Source: Myxococcus fulvus (GTDB lineage Bacteria; Myxococcota; Myxococcia; Myxococcales; Myxococcaceae). Taken from it: a DNA stretch of 64,000 bases. The notes under the pieces were generated by a model. The model had not been told where the DNA came from. It made no database searches and saw only the letters and a list, made by a program, of their open reading frames with translations. The stretch spans positions 62,001 to 126,000 of the forward strand of contig NZ_FOIB01000001.1 of the NCBI RefSeq assembly GCF_900111765.1. Reading direction: 5' to 3'. The position numbers and the translations under genes were made by a program. Below are positions 42,007-50,384 of the stretch, one piece after another. Positions within the stretch are counted from its first letter, which is position 1; every line of letters begins with the position of its first letter.

Positions 42007-42106
42007 GTCTCCTACCTCCGTGTGCGGATGAAGGACGTCCATCCAGGTTGGAGCAGCAGACTGCCCGGCGCGGCTGTGCTGGGCGTTGCGCGGGTGTGAA
42101 GAAAGG

Positions 42107-43759
42107 TTAACGCCCGGAGCCCGAGGGCCCGCCCAGGGTGAAGCGGGAGGCCAGCTCCTGGAGCCGTCCCGCCCGGGCCCGCAGGTCCTCCACCGAGCGG
42201 GCGATGCGCTCCACCCCCGACACGGACTCGGCCGAGCGCTCCGACAGCGCCTGGATGCGCTCGGCGATGGCCTCGCCCGAGGACGACTGCCGCGCGTTCT
42301 GCTCCGCCAGGGCCTCCACGCGCTCGCCCAGCTCCTTCACGCCGGACAACAGCCGTGACAGCGCCTGCGCCGCGGCGGATGACAGGCCCCTGCCCTCGTC
42401 CACCTTCGAGGTGCCCCGGCGCATCAGCTCCACCGCCGCGGTGGTGTCCGCCTCGTGCTTCGTCAGCAGAACCTGCACCTGGTCCGCCGCCTCGTGCGTG
42501 CGCTCCGCCAGCTTGCGCACCTCGCCGGCGACCACGGAGAAGCCCTTGCCGTGCTGGCCCGCGCGCACCGCCTCGATGGCGGTGTTCACCGCGAGCATCC
42601 GCGTCTCGTCCGCCACCGCCTGGATGAGCTGGAGCATCCGCGACGTCGCGCGGCCGGAGGCCTGCAGCTCCTCCACCGTGCGCGCCGAGCGCTCCACCAC
42701 GTCGACAATCTCCACCATCTTCCGCGACGCCTGGTCCACCGCGGCGCCGCCCTCGCGCGCCACCTGTCCGTGGCTCGACGCCGAGCGCGCCGCCACCCGC
42801 GCGTCCGCCGCGCCCAGCGAGACATGACGGCTCATCTCCTGCACGGCGCTGGCCGCGCGCTCGAGCGCCTCCGCCTGCTCGCGCGTCGTGCGCGACAGCC
42901 CGTCCGCGGAGAGACGGATGCGCTCCGCGTCCGCCGCCGTGTCACCCGCCGCCCGCGTCAGCGCGCCCACCACCTCGCCCAGCCCCGCCACCATGGTGTT
43001 GAACGCGCCGGTGAGCTGGCCCACCTCGTCCTCGGTCCGCGCCTCCACGCGCACGGACAAATCTCCTCGCGCCACCTGATGCGCCGCCAGCGCGAGCGCG
43101 CGCACGGGCTTCACCACGCGGCGCGAGACGTACATCCCCGCCAGCGCCGCCAGCACCAGCGCCCCGCCCACGGCGATGAGGATGCGCTGGCGCACCGCCG
43201 CCACCTCCCGGTCGATGTCCTCCACGTACACGCCCGTGCCCAGCACCCAGCCCCACGGCTCGAAGAGCTTCACGTAGCTCTCCTTCGGGATGGGGTCTGG
43301 CGAGCCCGGCCGCGTCGCCTCGTAGCCCAGCGCGCCCTCGCCCCGCGCGCGCACCAGCGCGACGATGTCCGAGAACACCGGCCGCCCGCGCACGTCGCGG
43401 TAGCCCTTCATGTCCTGCCCCACCATCTTCGGCAGGTGCGGGTGCATGACCAGCCGCGTGTCCAGGTCGTTGACCCAGAAGTACTCCACCTGCGAGTAGC
43501 GCAGCGTCGACAGCAGCACGGACGCCTGCTGTTGCGCCTGGTCGCGCGTCAGCGTGCCGTCGCGCTCGCGCGCCTCGTACACCCGGAGGATGCCGTAGGC
43601 CGTCTCCACCGCCTGCCGCAGGCCGCGCACCCGGTCCGCGTGCAGCTGCGCGCGCAGCTGGGGCAACACGTAGCCCAGGATGGCGACGAGCAACGGCAGG
43701 GCGACCACGCCCATCGCCACACAGAGCTTCACCAGCAGGTTGCGCCGTCCGAGCGCCAT
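42107..43759 (-). CDS. Methyl-accepting chemotaxis protein with single Cache domain
   Basis: 550 residues. Membrane helices at about 9-32 and 192-214 enclose a single-Cache (sCache) periplasmic domain (YFWVNDLDTRLVMHPHLPKM, then SYVKLFEPWGWVLGTGVYVE). HAMP (about 213-265) and the cytoplasmic signalling coiled coil follow, with the hairpin tip LAVNTAIEAVRAGQHGKGFS and VVAGEVRKLAERTHEAADQV. sCache domains often bind small carboxylates. It should signal to a Che/Frz-type CheA, but none is encoded nearby. Confidence 0.92.
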   Translation of the reverse strand: MALGRRNLLVKLCVAMGVVALPLLVAILGYVLPQLRAQLHADRVRGLRQAVETAYGILRVYEARERDGTLTRDQAQQQASVLLSTLRYSQVEYFWVNDLDTRLVMHPHLPKMVGQDMKGYRDVRGRPVFSDIVALVRARGEGALGYEATRPGSPDPIPKESYVKLFEPWGWVLGTGVYVEDIDREVAAVRQRILIAVGGALVLAALAGMYVSRRVVKPVRALALAAHQVARGDLSVRVEARTEDEVGQLTGAFNTMVAGLGEVVGALTRAAGDTAADAERIRLSADGLSRTTREQAEALERAASAVQEMSRHVSLGAADARVAARSASSHGQVAREGGAAVDQASRKMVEIVDVVERSARTVEELQASGRATSRMLQLIQAVADETRMLAVNTAIEAVRAGQHGKGFSVVAGEVRKLAERTHEAADQVQVLLTKHEADTTAAVELMRRGTSKVDEGRGLSSAAAQALSRLLSGVKELGERVEALAEQNARQSSSGEAIAERIQALSERSAESVSGVERIARSVEDLRARAGRLQELASRFTLGGPSGSGR

Positions 43760-44259
43760 CGGCGCGCAAGACTAGTCCTCAAGCCCTCGTCGCGCGCGAC
43801 TCCCAAGGTCGTCCCCGCGTCGATTGCCACCGGTTGTCCCAGGTCTCGTCGTCTCCGGCGCACACCGTGTGCGGCAGGGCGAGCGTCGCGGCCCGCCTGC
43901 CTGCCTTCGTCACTGGCGACATGCGGGCGATGAGGTGGCGACGCGTCCGACAGGGGATACAACCCTGCGGGGTGGCCCTGGCGGTAGGACTCCCAGGCAC
44001 CGTAGGAAAATCGACGCCCGACGTCCCAGGTCGTCCGCCTCCAGGGGCTCTCCCCCCGACTTCAGGGGGCCGGGTTGAGCGTGGAAGACAGCTCTTCCGT
44101 CGAGAGAAAGGGGCGGGTATCGAGGTACTCGGAACCCCGAAAGTCTCCCTCTACAGCGGTGACCCGCTGGGTGAACAACCTGAGGCTGACCCGACAAGTT
44201 CTGTCTGTCTGCCTCTATACGTCCTATGCCAGCGGCCAAACGTTTCGGGTCGGTAAGGC
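43760..44259. other. 500-base intergenic region between MCP and XRE genes
   Basis: It is divergent and should hold both promoters. A possible plus-strand promoter for the XRE gene is CCGACA (44191-44196), 19 bases, TATACG (44216-44221), about 40 bases before the start codon. The rest has slightly lower GC than the neighbouring genes and no convincing coding frame. Confidence 0.35.
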
Positions 44260-44625
44260 ATGGACAAGAAACTGGCAACCACCATCGGAGCGGGAGCAAG
44301 AGCCGCGCGGTCCCGGCTGGAGCTCACCCAGGCTGACGTGGCCGAGCGCATCGACGTGGCCACGGAAGTGTATGGGCGGCTGGAGCGCGGCGGCATGCTT
44401 CCCAGCGTGCAGACGCTGCTGAAGCTGTGTCACGAGCTGCATGTCTCCGCGGACGAGCTGTTGGGGCTCGCCTCGCAGGGCGCCCCGCCCTCGCGCGTCA
44501 GCGAGTCGTCGTCGTCCCCACCCGAGCGGCCCGAGGTGCGCCGCCTGCTTCGCACCGTGCGTCAGCTCGAGGCCCCCCACGTGAAGCTCCTGGGGCTGGT
44601 GGCCAACGCCCTGGGCCGGCGCTGA
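44260..44625 (+). CDS. XRE-family helix-turn-helix regulator
   Basis: 121 residues. The Cro/CI-type HTH spans about 12-66 (RAARSRLELTQADVAERIDV, ATEVYGRLERGGMLPSVQTL, LKLCHELHVSADELLGL). The C-terminal part after a Ser/Pro-rich linker is a short helix that may dimerise. No partner gene such as a toxin is adjacent; its stop is 51 bases from the converging hybrid kinase gene. The target genes are unknown. Confidence 0.85.
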   Translation: MDKKLATTIGAGARAARSRLELTQADVAERIDVATEVYGRLERGGMLPSVQTLLKLCHELHVSADELLGLASQGAPPSRVSESSSSPPERPEVRRLLRTVRQLEAPHVKLLGLVANALGRR

Positions 44626-44676
44626 AGCGCCCCGCCCGAAGTGAAGGGCGCCGGCCCGCGCCCACCCCCGCATCCC

Positions 44677-46203
44677 TCACAGATTGGACAGCAGGCGATC
44701 CAACTCGTCGGGCTTCACCGGCTTGACGATGTGCAGGTCGAACCCCGCCGCGAGCGCGCGGTCATGTCCCTCTGGCCCGCCGTAGCCGGTAATCGCCACC
44801 AGGCGGATGTCGTGGCCGATGCGCGTGCGCAGCTCCCGCGCCACCCGGTAGCCGTCCAGCCCCGGCAGGCCGATGTCCACCAGCGCCAGCTCCGGGGGCT
44901 TGCGCACCGCCAGCTCCACGCCCTGCAAGCCGTCCGGCGCCACCTCCACGTCGTGGCCCCACAGCTCCAAGAGCTCGCGCATGGCCTGACGCGCGTCCGG
45001 GTTGTCCTCCACCAGCAGGATGCGCCGGCCCGAGCGCGACACCGTGTTGACGGGCGGCGCCAGCGCCACCTCGTTCGCGTGCAGGAGTGGCAGCCGCACC
45101 ACGAACTCGGAGCCCCTGCCGGAGCCGGGGCTCACCGCCTGCACCTGTCCACCGTGCAGGTGCACCAGCTGGCGCACCAGCGTCAGGCCGATGCCCAGGC
45201 CCCCGCGCGTGCGCTCCAGCGAGGTGTCCGCCTGCGCGAACAGGTCGAAGATGCGCGGCAGCACGTCCTGGGGGATGCCGATGCCCGTGTCGCGCACCCG
45301 CACCACCGCCTGCGCCGTGCCGTCCACGCCCTCCCTCTCCACGCGCAGGGAGATGTGCCCGCTGTCGGTGTACTTGGCCGCGTTGTCGAGCAGGTTGGTG
45401 AAGACCTGCTCCAGCCGCGTGGCGTCGCCGGTGAGCACCAGCGGCCCCTCGGGCATCGACACCTCCAGCCCCAGGCCGCGCGCCTCGGTGATGGGGCGGA
45501 TGACCTGCACCACCTGGAGCAGCACCGCGCGCAGGTCCAGCCGGCCCGAGCGCAGCTCCACCTTGCCGCGGGTGATCCGGCTCACGTCCAAGAGGTCGTC
45601 CACCAGCCGCGCCAGGTGGTTGGTCTGGCGGTGGATGATGCCGCGCATCCGCGCTTCCTTCGTGTCATCCGTCGGCTTGCGCTCCAGGATGCCGATGGAC
45701 GTCATGATGGCGGCGAGCGGGTTTCGCAGCTCGTGCGCGAGCATGGCCAGGAACTCGTCCTTGCGCCGGTCCATCTCCGCCAGCTCGTCCGCGCGCCGCC
45801 GCGCCGCCTGCTCCGCGTGACGCAGCCGCAAGAGCGAGCGCACCGTGGCGATGAGCTCCGAGGACTCGAAGGGCTGGGTGAGGTACGCGTCCGCGCCGGC
45901 GTCCAGGCCGCGCGCCTTCTTGTCGGACGTGACGAAGGTGGCGGACGTGTGCATCACCGCGATGGAGGCGGTGTCCGGGTTGGCCCGCAGGCGCGCGCAG
46001 ACCTCATAGCCGCTGATGTCCGGCAGCTTCACGTCCAGGACGATGACGTCCGGACGGTGCTGCTCGGCCAAGAGCAGCGCGGCCATGCCGGTGGCCGCCT
46101 CGATGACGTGGTAGCCCGCCATCTCGAGGATGCGGTTGACCAGGTATCGGTTCGCGTCGTCGTCGTTGACGTTGAGGACGGTGGCCAGTCGCGGTTCAAC
46201 CAC
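44677..46203 (-). CDS. Hybrid histidine kinase, REC-HisKA-HATPase-REC
   Basis: 508 residues, soluble. The first receiver (about 7-122) has acidic residues NDDD and Asp57, but the conserved Lys of the KP(F/Y) motif is Gln110 (YLTQPFESS). The kinase core follows with HELRNPLAAIM, TNLLDNAAKYTD, RDTGIGIPQ and GGLGIGLTLVRQL. The C-terminal receiver (about 392-505) is canonical, with ILLVEDNPDA, LALVDIGLPG and IVKPVKPDE. It is the last gene of a four-gene operon headed by a cobalamin-binding protein and overlaps the preceding kinase gene by 8 bases. Confidence 0.92.
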   Translation of the reverse strand: MVEPRLATVLNVNDDDANRYLVNRILEMAGYHVIEAATGMAALLLAEQHRPDVIVLDVKLPDISGYEVCARLRANPDTASIAVMHTSATFVTSDKKARGLDAGADAYLTQPFESSELIATVRSLLRLRHAEQAARRRADELAEMDRRKDEFLAMLAHELRNPLAAIMTSIGILERKPTDDTKEARMRGIIHRQTNHLARLVDDLLDVSRITRGKVELRSGRLDLRAVLLQVVQVIRPITEARGLGLEVSMPEGPLVLTGDATRLEQVFTNLLDNAAKYTDSGHISLRVEREGVDGTAQAVVRVRDTGIGIPQDVLPRIFDLFAQADTSLERTRGGLGIGLTLVRQLVHLHGGQVQAVSPGSGRGSEFVVRLPLLHANEVALAPPVNTVSRSGRRILLVEDNPDARQAMRELLELWGHDVEVAPDGLQGVELAVRKPPELALVDIGLPGLDGYRVARELRTRIGHDIRLVAITGYGGPEGHDRALAAGFDLHIVKPVKPDELDRLLSNL

Positions 46204-48241
46204 GGCGCCCCTCCTGGTGGATGTTCGACCCCAGTCCCGCCTTGGTCAGCGCGTCGCGGATGCGGCCGATGGCCACCTCGCGGCTGAGGGTGTGTTTGGA
46301 GAGGATGGCCGTGGTCTCGTTCGCCAGCCGGGCCCGCTCCTCCTCGCGCAGCTCGTGCGAGGTGTGGAGGATGACCGGAATCTCCCGCGTGCGCGGGTCC
46401 CCCTTCAGCTCGTCCAGCACGTCGAAGGCGGTGATGTCCGGCAGCACGAAGTCCAGGAAGATGAGCTGCGGCACCTGCTCGCGCGCCAGCCGCACGCCGT
46501 CCTTGCCACCGGCGGCCTCCAGCAGCACGTAGGGCGTGTCCTTGAGCAGCTGCTTGAGCAGGTAGCGGTGCACGTCGTCGTCGTCGATGATGAGCACCCG
46601 CTCCACGGGGCCGCTGCGCGCCAGCTCCTGGAGCTTCTTCTGCAGGCGGACCTCGTCCACCGGCTTGAGCCAGAACTCGTCCGCGCCCAGCGCGCGCGCC
46701 TTCTGCTCGCGGTCCGTCACCGTCACCACGAGGATGGGGATGTCGCGCGTGGCCTCGCCGTTCTTCATCTCCGCGAGGAAGTTCCAGCTCGTCTCGCCCT
46801 CCAGCATCACGTCCAGCACCATGGCGGCGGGCCGCACGCGCTGGAGCACGCGGCGGGCCTCGTCCGTGCTGCGCACCGGCAGCACCTGGAAGCCCGAGCG
46901 GGCCAGGTACTTCTCGTAGAGGAACAAGGTCTGCCGGTCGTCCTCCAGCACCAGCACCGGCGCGCGGCTGGTGTCCAGGTGCTGGCTGCGCTCGGACAGC
47001 CCCGCCATCTCCGAGACCTCCATGTGCACGCGGGGCAGGATGATGGTGAAGGTGGAGCCCTCGCCCGGCACGCTCTGCAGCGAGAGCGTGCCGCCGAGCA
47101 GCTCCACCAGCCGGCGCGCCAGCGGCAGGCCCAGGCCCGTGCCCTTCACCTTGCGCTGCAGGTGGCTGTCCAGCTGGGTGAACTCCTCGAAGACGCGCTC
47201 CTGGTCCGCCGGGGCGATGCCGATGCCCGTGTCCTTCACGGTGAAGACCACCGTGTCGCGCTGGCCCATGGCCGCGCTGACGGTGACGTGGCCGGCCTCG
47301 GTGAACTTCAGCGCGTTGGACACCAGGTTGCGCAGCACCTGGCTCAGCCGCGTCTCGTCCGTCTCCAGCTCCAGCGGCGTCTCCGGCTCCACCAGCCGCA
47401 GGTCCACCGGCGAGCCCGGCGGCAGCATGGGCTTCATCATGCCGCGCAGCGCGCTGAGCAAATCGTGCACCACGAAGCGGCTGTGGCGCAGCGTCGTCTT
47501 GCCCGCCTCCACCTTGGACAAATCCAAGAGGTCGTTGACCAGCTCGAAGAGCGACTCGGCGGAGTTGCGGATGAACTGGACCTGCTTCTCCTGCTCCGAG
47601 GACAGCGGCCCGTTGATGGGGTTGAGCAGGACCTTGGACAGGCCGAGGATGGAGTGCAGCGGCGTGCGGAACTCGTGGCTGACGTTGGCGACGACGCGGC
47701 TCTTGATTTCCGCGGCGCGGTGCAGCCCTTCCGCCTTCTCGTCCAGGGCCGCGTGCAGGCTGCGCACGCCGCGGTTGGACTCCTCCAACTCGCGGTTGAG
47801 CCGCATCAGCTCATCCGCGCGGCGCTTGAGCTCGCGGCGCTGGCTCTCCGCCTCGCGATGCAGCGCGGACAGCTCGCTCATCGACGTGCTCACCTGCTCC
47901 AGCGCGGCGCCGTAGTCCTCCGGCACCAGGCTGCCCACCAGCAGCACCCCGCCCTCGTGCGGGCGCGCGCGGAAGGCGAACGTGGTGGGCGTCTGGCCAC
48001 GGCACAGGATGAGCTCCCAGCCGTCCACGCGCTCGTCGCGCGCTTGGATCAACAGCCGGTCCACCTTGTCCTCGGTGCCCTGGGCCGCCAGGGCCCGCAG
48101 CGTCTTGCCCGGGACGGCCTCGAGCACACCCTGGGCGCGAGCGTCCACCCACGTGAGCACGCCCTGGGCGTCACAGGTCATCGCGACCTCGCGGCTCAGC
48201 TCGTCCACGGCGAGGCTCTTGTCGTGAGAGGAGAGTCTCAT
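46196..48241 (-). CDS. Hybrid histidine kinase, PAS-like-HisKA-HATPase-REC-REC
   Basis: 681 residues, soluble. The N-terminal 110 residues form a PAS-like domain (AMTCDAQGVLTWVDARAQGV). A coiled coil (about 120-175) leads into HisKA with SHEFRTPLHSILGLSKVLLN, the ATPase domain (RNLVSNALKFTE, KDTGIGIAP, GTGLGLPLARRL) and two receivers (VLVLEDD/VLDVMLEG/LKPVDE and VLIIDDDD/IFLDFVLPD/LSKHTLS). The ATG at 48241 overlaps the upstream stop as ATGA and has GGAG upstream. It is the central kinase of the operon that starts with the B12-binding protein. Confidence 0.92.
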   Translation of the reverse strand: MRLSSHDKSLAVDELSREVAMTCDAQGVLTWVDARAQGVLEAVPGKTLRALAAQGTEDKVDRLLIQARDERVDGWELILCRGQTPTTFAFRARPHEGGVLLVGSLVPEDYGAALEQVSTSMSELSALHREAESQRRELKRRADELMRLNRELEESNRGVRSLHAALDEKAEGLHRAAEIKSRVVANVSHEFRTPLHSILGLSKVLLNPINGPLSSEQEKQVQFIRNSAESLFELVNDLLDLSKVEAGKTTLRHSRFVVHDLLSALRGMMKPMLPPGSPVDLRLVEPETPLELETDETRLSQVLRNLVSNALKFTEAGHVTVSAAMGQRDTVVFTVKDTGIGIAPADQERVFEEFTQLDSHLQRKVKGTGLGLPLARRLVELLGGTLSLQSVPGEGSTFTIILPRVHMEVSEMAGLSERSQHLDTSRAPVLVLEDDRQTLFLYEKYLARSGFQVLPVRSTDEARRVLQRVRPAAMVLDVMLEGETSWNFLAEMKNGEATRDIPILVVTVTDREQKARALGADEFWLKPVDEVRLQKKLQELARSGPVERVLIIDDDDVHRYLLKQLLKDTPYVLLEAAGGKDGVRLAREQVPQLIFLDFVLPDITAFDVLDELKGDPRTREIPVILHTSHELREEERARLANETTAILSKHTLSREVAIGRIRDALTKAGLGSNIHQEGRRG

Positions 48242-48942
48242 GAGCGCGTCTCCTCCCACGAAACACCCGCGGTGGCGAGCAGCGCGCGCGCCTGCGGATG
48301 CCGGCTTCCCAGCACCGCCTTCAACATCCCCAACACGGTGGGGAAGGCGAGCAGGCCGAAGCCCCGCCGGGGCCAGAAGCCCACGTACCAGCGCACGTGG
48401 TCGGCCATCAGCTCGGGCTTGTCCGCGTCCAGCGCGTCGGCCAGGTATGAAAGCTGGAGTCTCAGCTCTTCCTCCAATCGGGGGCGGTCCTCCTGGGTGA
48501 GGTAGAGGGCCAGCCGGGCAGTGGCGGCACGGGACAGCTCCGCCGCGTCGTCTTGCAGGGTGCGTGAGGGACCTTCCGGGTAGCGCAAGGCTTCCCGGGC
48601 GGCGCGCACATGCTCATACGGCTCGGTGCCGGGGCCCCACCCCTCGGCCTCCAGCGCGGAGGCCAGCCCGGCGAAGTTCACGTCGAGATGGAAGGTGGAC
48701 ATTCCCCGCGACACCAGCAAGGTGCGCAGCCAGCGCGCATAGCCCTCCATCACCGAGGGGCGCTGCTCGTCGAGGGATTGCACAAGGTAGCGCACATGGA
48801 AGCGCGCATCCTCGTCGCCGAAGCGGCGCGCGCGCTCGGGGCCGTAGCGCGCCTCCCAGAAGGGGTCTTGATACATCGGCTCGACGGAGGCCTGGGCGAT
48901 GACGTCAGCGCGCGCGGCCAACTGGCGACTCGGTTTCTCCAT
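48238..48942 (-). CDS. Helical protein with an internal duplication, in the B12/kinase operon
   Basis: 234 residues, all-helical, with no signal peptide. Two segments of about 55 residues repeat: near 43-97 and near 156-210, both with YL-x3-LD-x3-P-x2-M-x4-RW and then RG about nine residues later. This suggests two copies of a small helical module, perhaps globin-like or a signalling adaptor. I do not recognise the family. It is translated between the cobalamin-binding protein (9 bases upstream) and the hybrid kinase (4-base overlap), so it is likely to connect the two. Confidence 0.65.
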   Translation of the reverse strand: MEKPSRQLAARADVIAQASVEPMYQDPFWEARYGPERARRFGDEDARFHVRYLVQSLDEQRPSVMEGYARWLRTLLVSRGMSTFHLDVNFAGLASALEAEGWGPGTEPYEHVRAAREALRYPEGPSRTLQDDAAELSRAATARLALYLTQEDRPRLEEELRLQLSYLADALDADKPELMADHVRWYVGFWPRRGFGLLAFPTVLGMLKAVLGSRHPQARALLATAGVSWEETRS

Positions 48943-48951
48943 GCGTTGTCC

Positions 48952-49680
48952 TCAAACTCCCAGCGCGCGGCAGGCGGACGAGACGAGCTCGCGCGCGTCC
49001 TTGCCGTGGAAGGTCACGTGCAGCTCCTTCTCCAGGCCGGGGGCCCATCGGAAGGCGTGTCCGCCGACGGCGATGGGTAGGTGGGGGGCGACTTCTCTGG
49101 CGGCTTCCACCGCGCGGCGCAGCGCGGGCAGGTGGTACGACATCGTCACGGACAGGGCGAGCAGGTGCGGCGTCTCCTCGCGCAGCATGCGCGCCAGGTG
49201 CTCGGCGGGGACGTTGGCGCCCAGGAAGCGCACCTCGAAGCCCGCCATCTCCAGGAAGTCACTGGCCATGCGCGCGCCGACCTCGTGCAGCTCCCCCTCC
49301 ACGCACGACACCATGACGACCTTGCCGTTGGGCGGGTCGCGAGGCAGGTGGCGGTAGAGGTGGGCCAGGGCGAGCTGGGACACGGCGGTGGCCAGGTGCT
49401 CCTGGGCCACGGAGATGATGTTCTCCTGCCACATGCGGCCAATCTCGTACTGGGCCTGCTGGATGACCTCCAGGTGGATGATCTGCAGGGGGATGCCCCG
49501 CAGGAGCCCATCATCCACCAGCAGTCGCAGGGCTTCCTTCCGGTTGCCCGCGAGCTGCGCCGCCAGGTAGCGCGTCCTGAGCTGGGAGAGGGCGTCTTCG
49601 GTCACGGGTGTCACGAGCTCGGGGGGCGTCAAGTATCGGAAAGTAGTGACGGGAACCTGCCTCGATACAGTCGAGTACAC
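48952..49680 (-). CDS. Stand-alone cobalamin-binding protein with photoreceptor-type W-x9-EH motif
   Basis: 242 residues. A helical B12-binding-2 cap domain (about 28-112) contains Trp84, nine residues, then Glu94-His95. This W-x9-EH signature is found in adenosylcobalamin photoreceptors such as CarH and LitR. A Rossmann-like B12-binding domain follows (about 118-240), with the ExHxxG motif ELHEVG (His132 as lower axial ligand), ALSVTMSY and VGGHAF. There is no MerR DNA-binding domain, so it should signal by protein contact, likely to the kinases downstream. The GTG at 49680 is the longest start; GTG codons at 49614 or 49605 are equally possible. Confidence 0.85.
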   Translation of the reverse strand: MYSTVSRQVPVTTFRYLTPPELVTPVTEDALSQLRTRYLAAQLAGNRKEALRLLVDDGLLRGIPLQIIHLEVIQQAQYEIGRMWQENIISVAQEHLATAVSQLALAHLYRHLPRDPPNGKVVMVSCVEGELHEVGARMASDFLEMAGFEVRFLGANVPAEHLARMLREETPHLLALSVTMSYHLPALRRAVEAAREVAPHLPIAVGGHAFRWAPGLEKELHVTFHGKDARELVSSACRALGV

Positions 49681-49729
49681 GCGAGCGGGGGTGTTTTCAT
49701 CGACAACCTGACACTGAACGTTCGGGAAG

Positions 49730-49741
49730 ACGAGCGCTCGT
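49730..49741. promoter_or_regulatory. Perfect 12-base palindrome between the divergent B12-kinase and ECF operons
   Basis: ACGAGCGCTCGT is perfectly symmetrical and lies in the 218-base region shared by the two divergent operons. It could be a binding site for a regulator of both. No conserved promoter elements can be assigned with certainty. Confidence 0.3.
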
Positions 49742-49898
49742 GAAGTCGCCCGCCCTGTAGATTTTGCAGAGGCACCGGGCCCAACACGCTTCGCCGGCGG
49801 GGGGAATCGGGATAGGGAATCCGAAGCGCGAAGAGGCCGGTGACACTTTGGGAAGGCACCGGTGTTCCCTTTCGCGGAACGAGGGAGGCGCGACGCCG

Positions 49899-50384
49899 GT
49901 GTCTATCGATGTGGAGGCCTACTACCGCCGCTACGGCCCCCAGGTGCTCCGGCGCTGCCGCTTCCTCCTGCGTGACGAGGAGAAGGCCGTGGACGCCATG
50001 CACGACGTGTTCGTGCAGCTCTTGCGCTATCAGGGGGCGCTGAAGGACGCGGCTCCCTCCAGCCTGCTGCACCGCATCTCCACCACCGTGTGCCTCAACC
50101 GCCTGCGCGGCGCCCGGCGTCGCCCGGAGGACCGCGAGGATGAGCTGGTGCTGCAGATCGCCTCCGCGGACGACACCGAGTCGCGGGCGAGCGCGCGGGG
50201 CATGTTGGACCGGCTGTTCGGCCGGGTGCCCGCGTCCAGCCGCGACATCGCGGTGCTGCACCTGGTGGATGGGATGACGTTGGAGGAGACGGCGCGCGAG
50301 GTGGGCCTGTCCGTGTCCGGTGTGCGCAAGCGCCTGCGCGCGCTGACGTCCGTGTTGCAGGAGCTCGAGCTGGAGGCCGCATGA
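49899..50384 (+). CDS. ECF-type RNA polymerase sigma factor
   Basis: 161 residues from the chosen GTG at 49899, which has GGGAGG about 10 bases upstream. A longer frame from 49764 would add 45 residues without similarity. Region 2 reads VLRRCRFLLRDEEKAVDAMH followed by DVFVQLL. Region 4 holds the HTH GMTLEETAREVGLSVSGVRK. The stop overlaps the next gene as ATGA. In this arrangement the following membrane protein is expected to restrain the sigma factor. The sigma factor is divergent from the B12/kinase operon and may be its output, which is inferred. Confidence 0.85.
   Translation: MSIDVEAYYRRYGPQVLRRCRFLLRDEEKAVDAMHDVFVQLLRYQGALKDAAPSSLLHRISTTVCLNRLRGARRRPEDREDELVLQIASADDTESRASARGMLDRLFGRVPASSRDIAVLHLVDGMTLEETAREVGLSVSGVRKRLRALTSVLQELELEAA

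Noticed and set aside
43760..44259. Small gene in the MCP/XRE gap
   Set aside because: Open frames on both strands lack ribosome binding sites and any recognisable composition or motif.
46130..48505. 791-codon open frame on the plus strand, opposite the hybrid kinase gene
   Set aside because: His/Arg/Gln-rich composition typical of antisense frames in high-GC genes, no ribosome binding site or domain, while the minus strand encodes a clear kinase.
48952..49680. B12-binding protein as a methyltransferase corrinoid protein
   Set aside because: No methyltransferase gene is nearby, the partners are kinases, and the W-x9-EH motif points to the photoreceptor group, although the possibility is not excluded.
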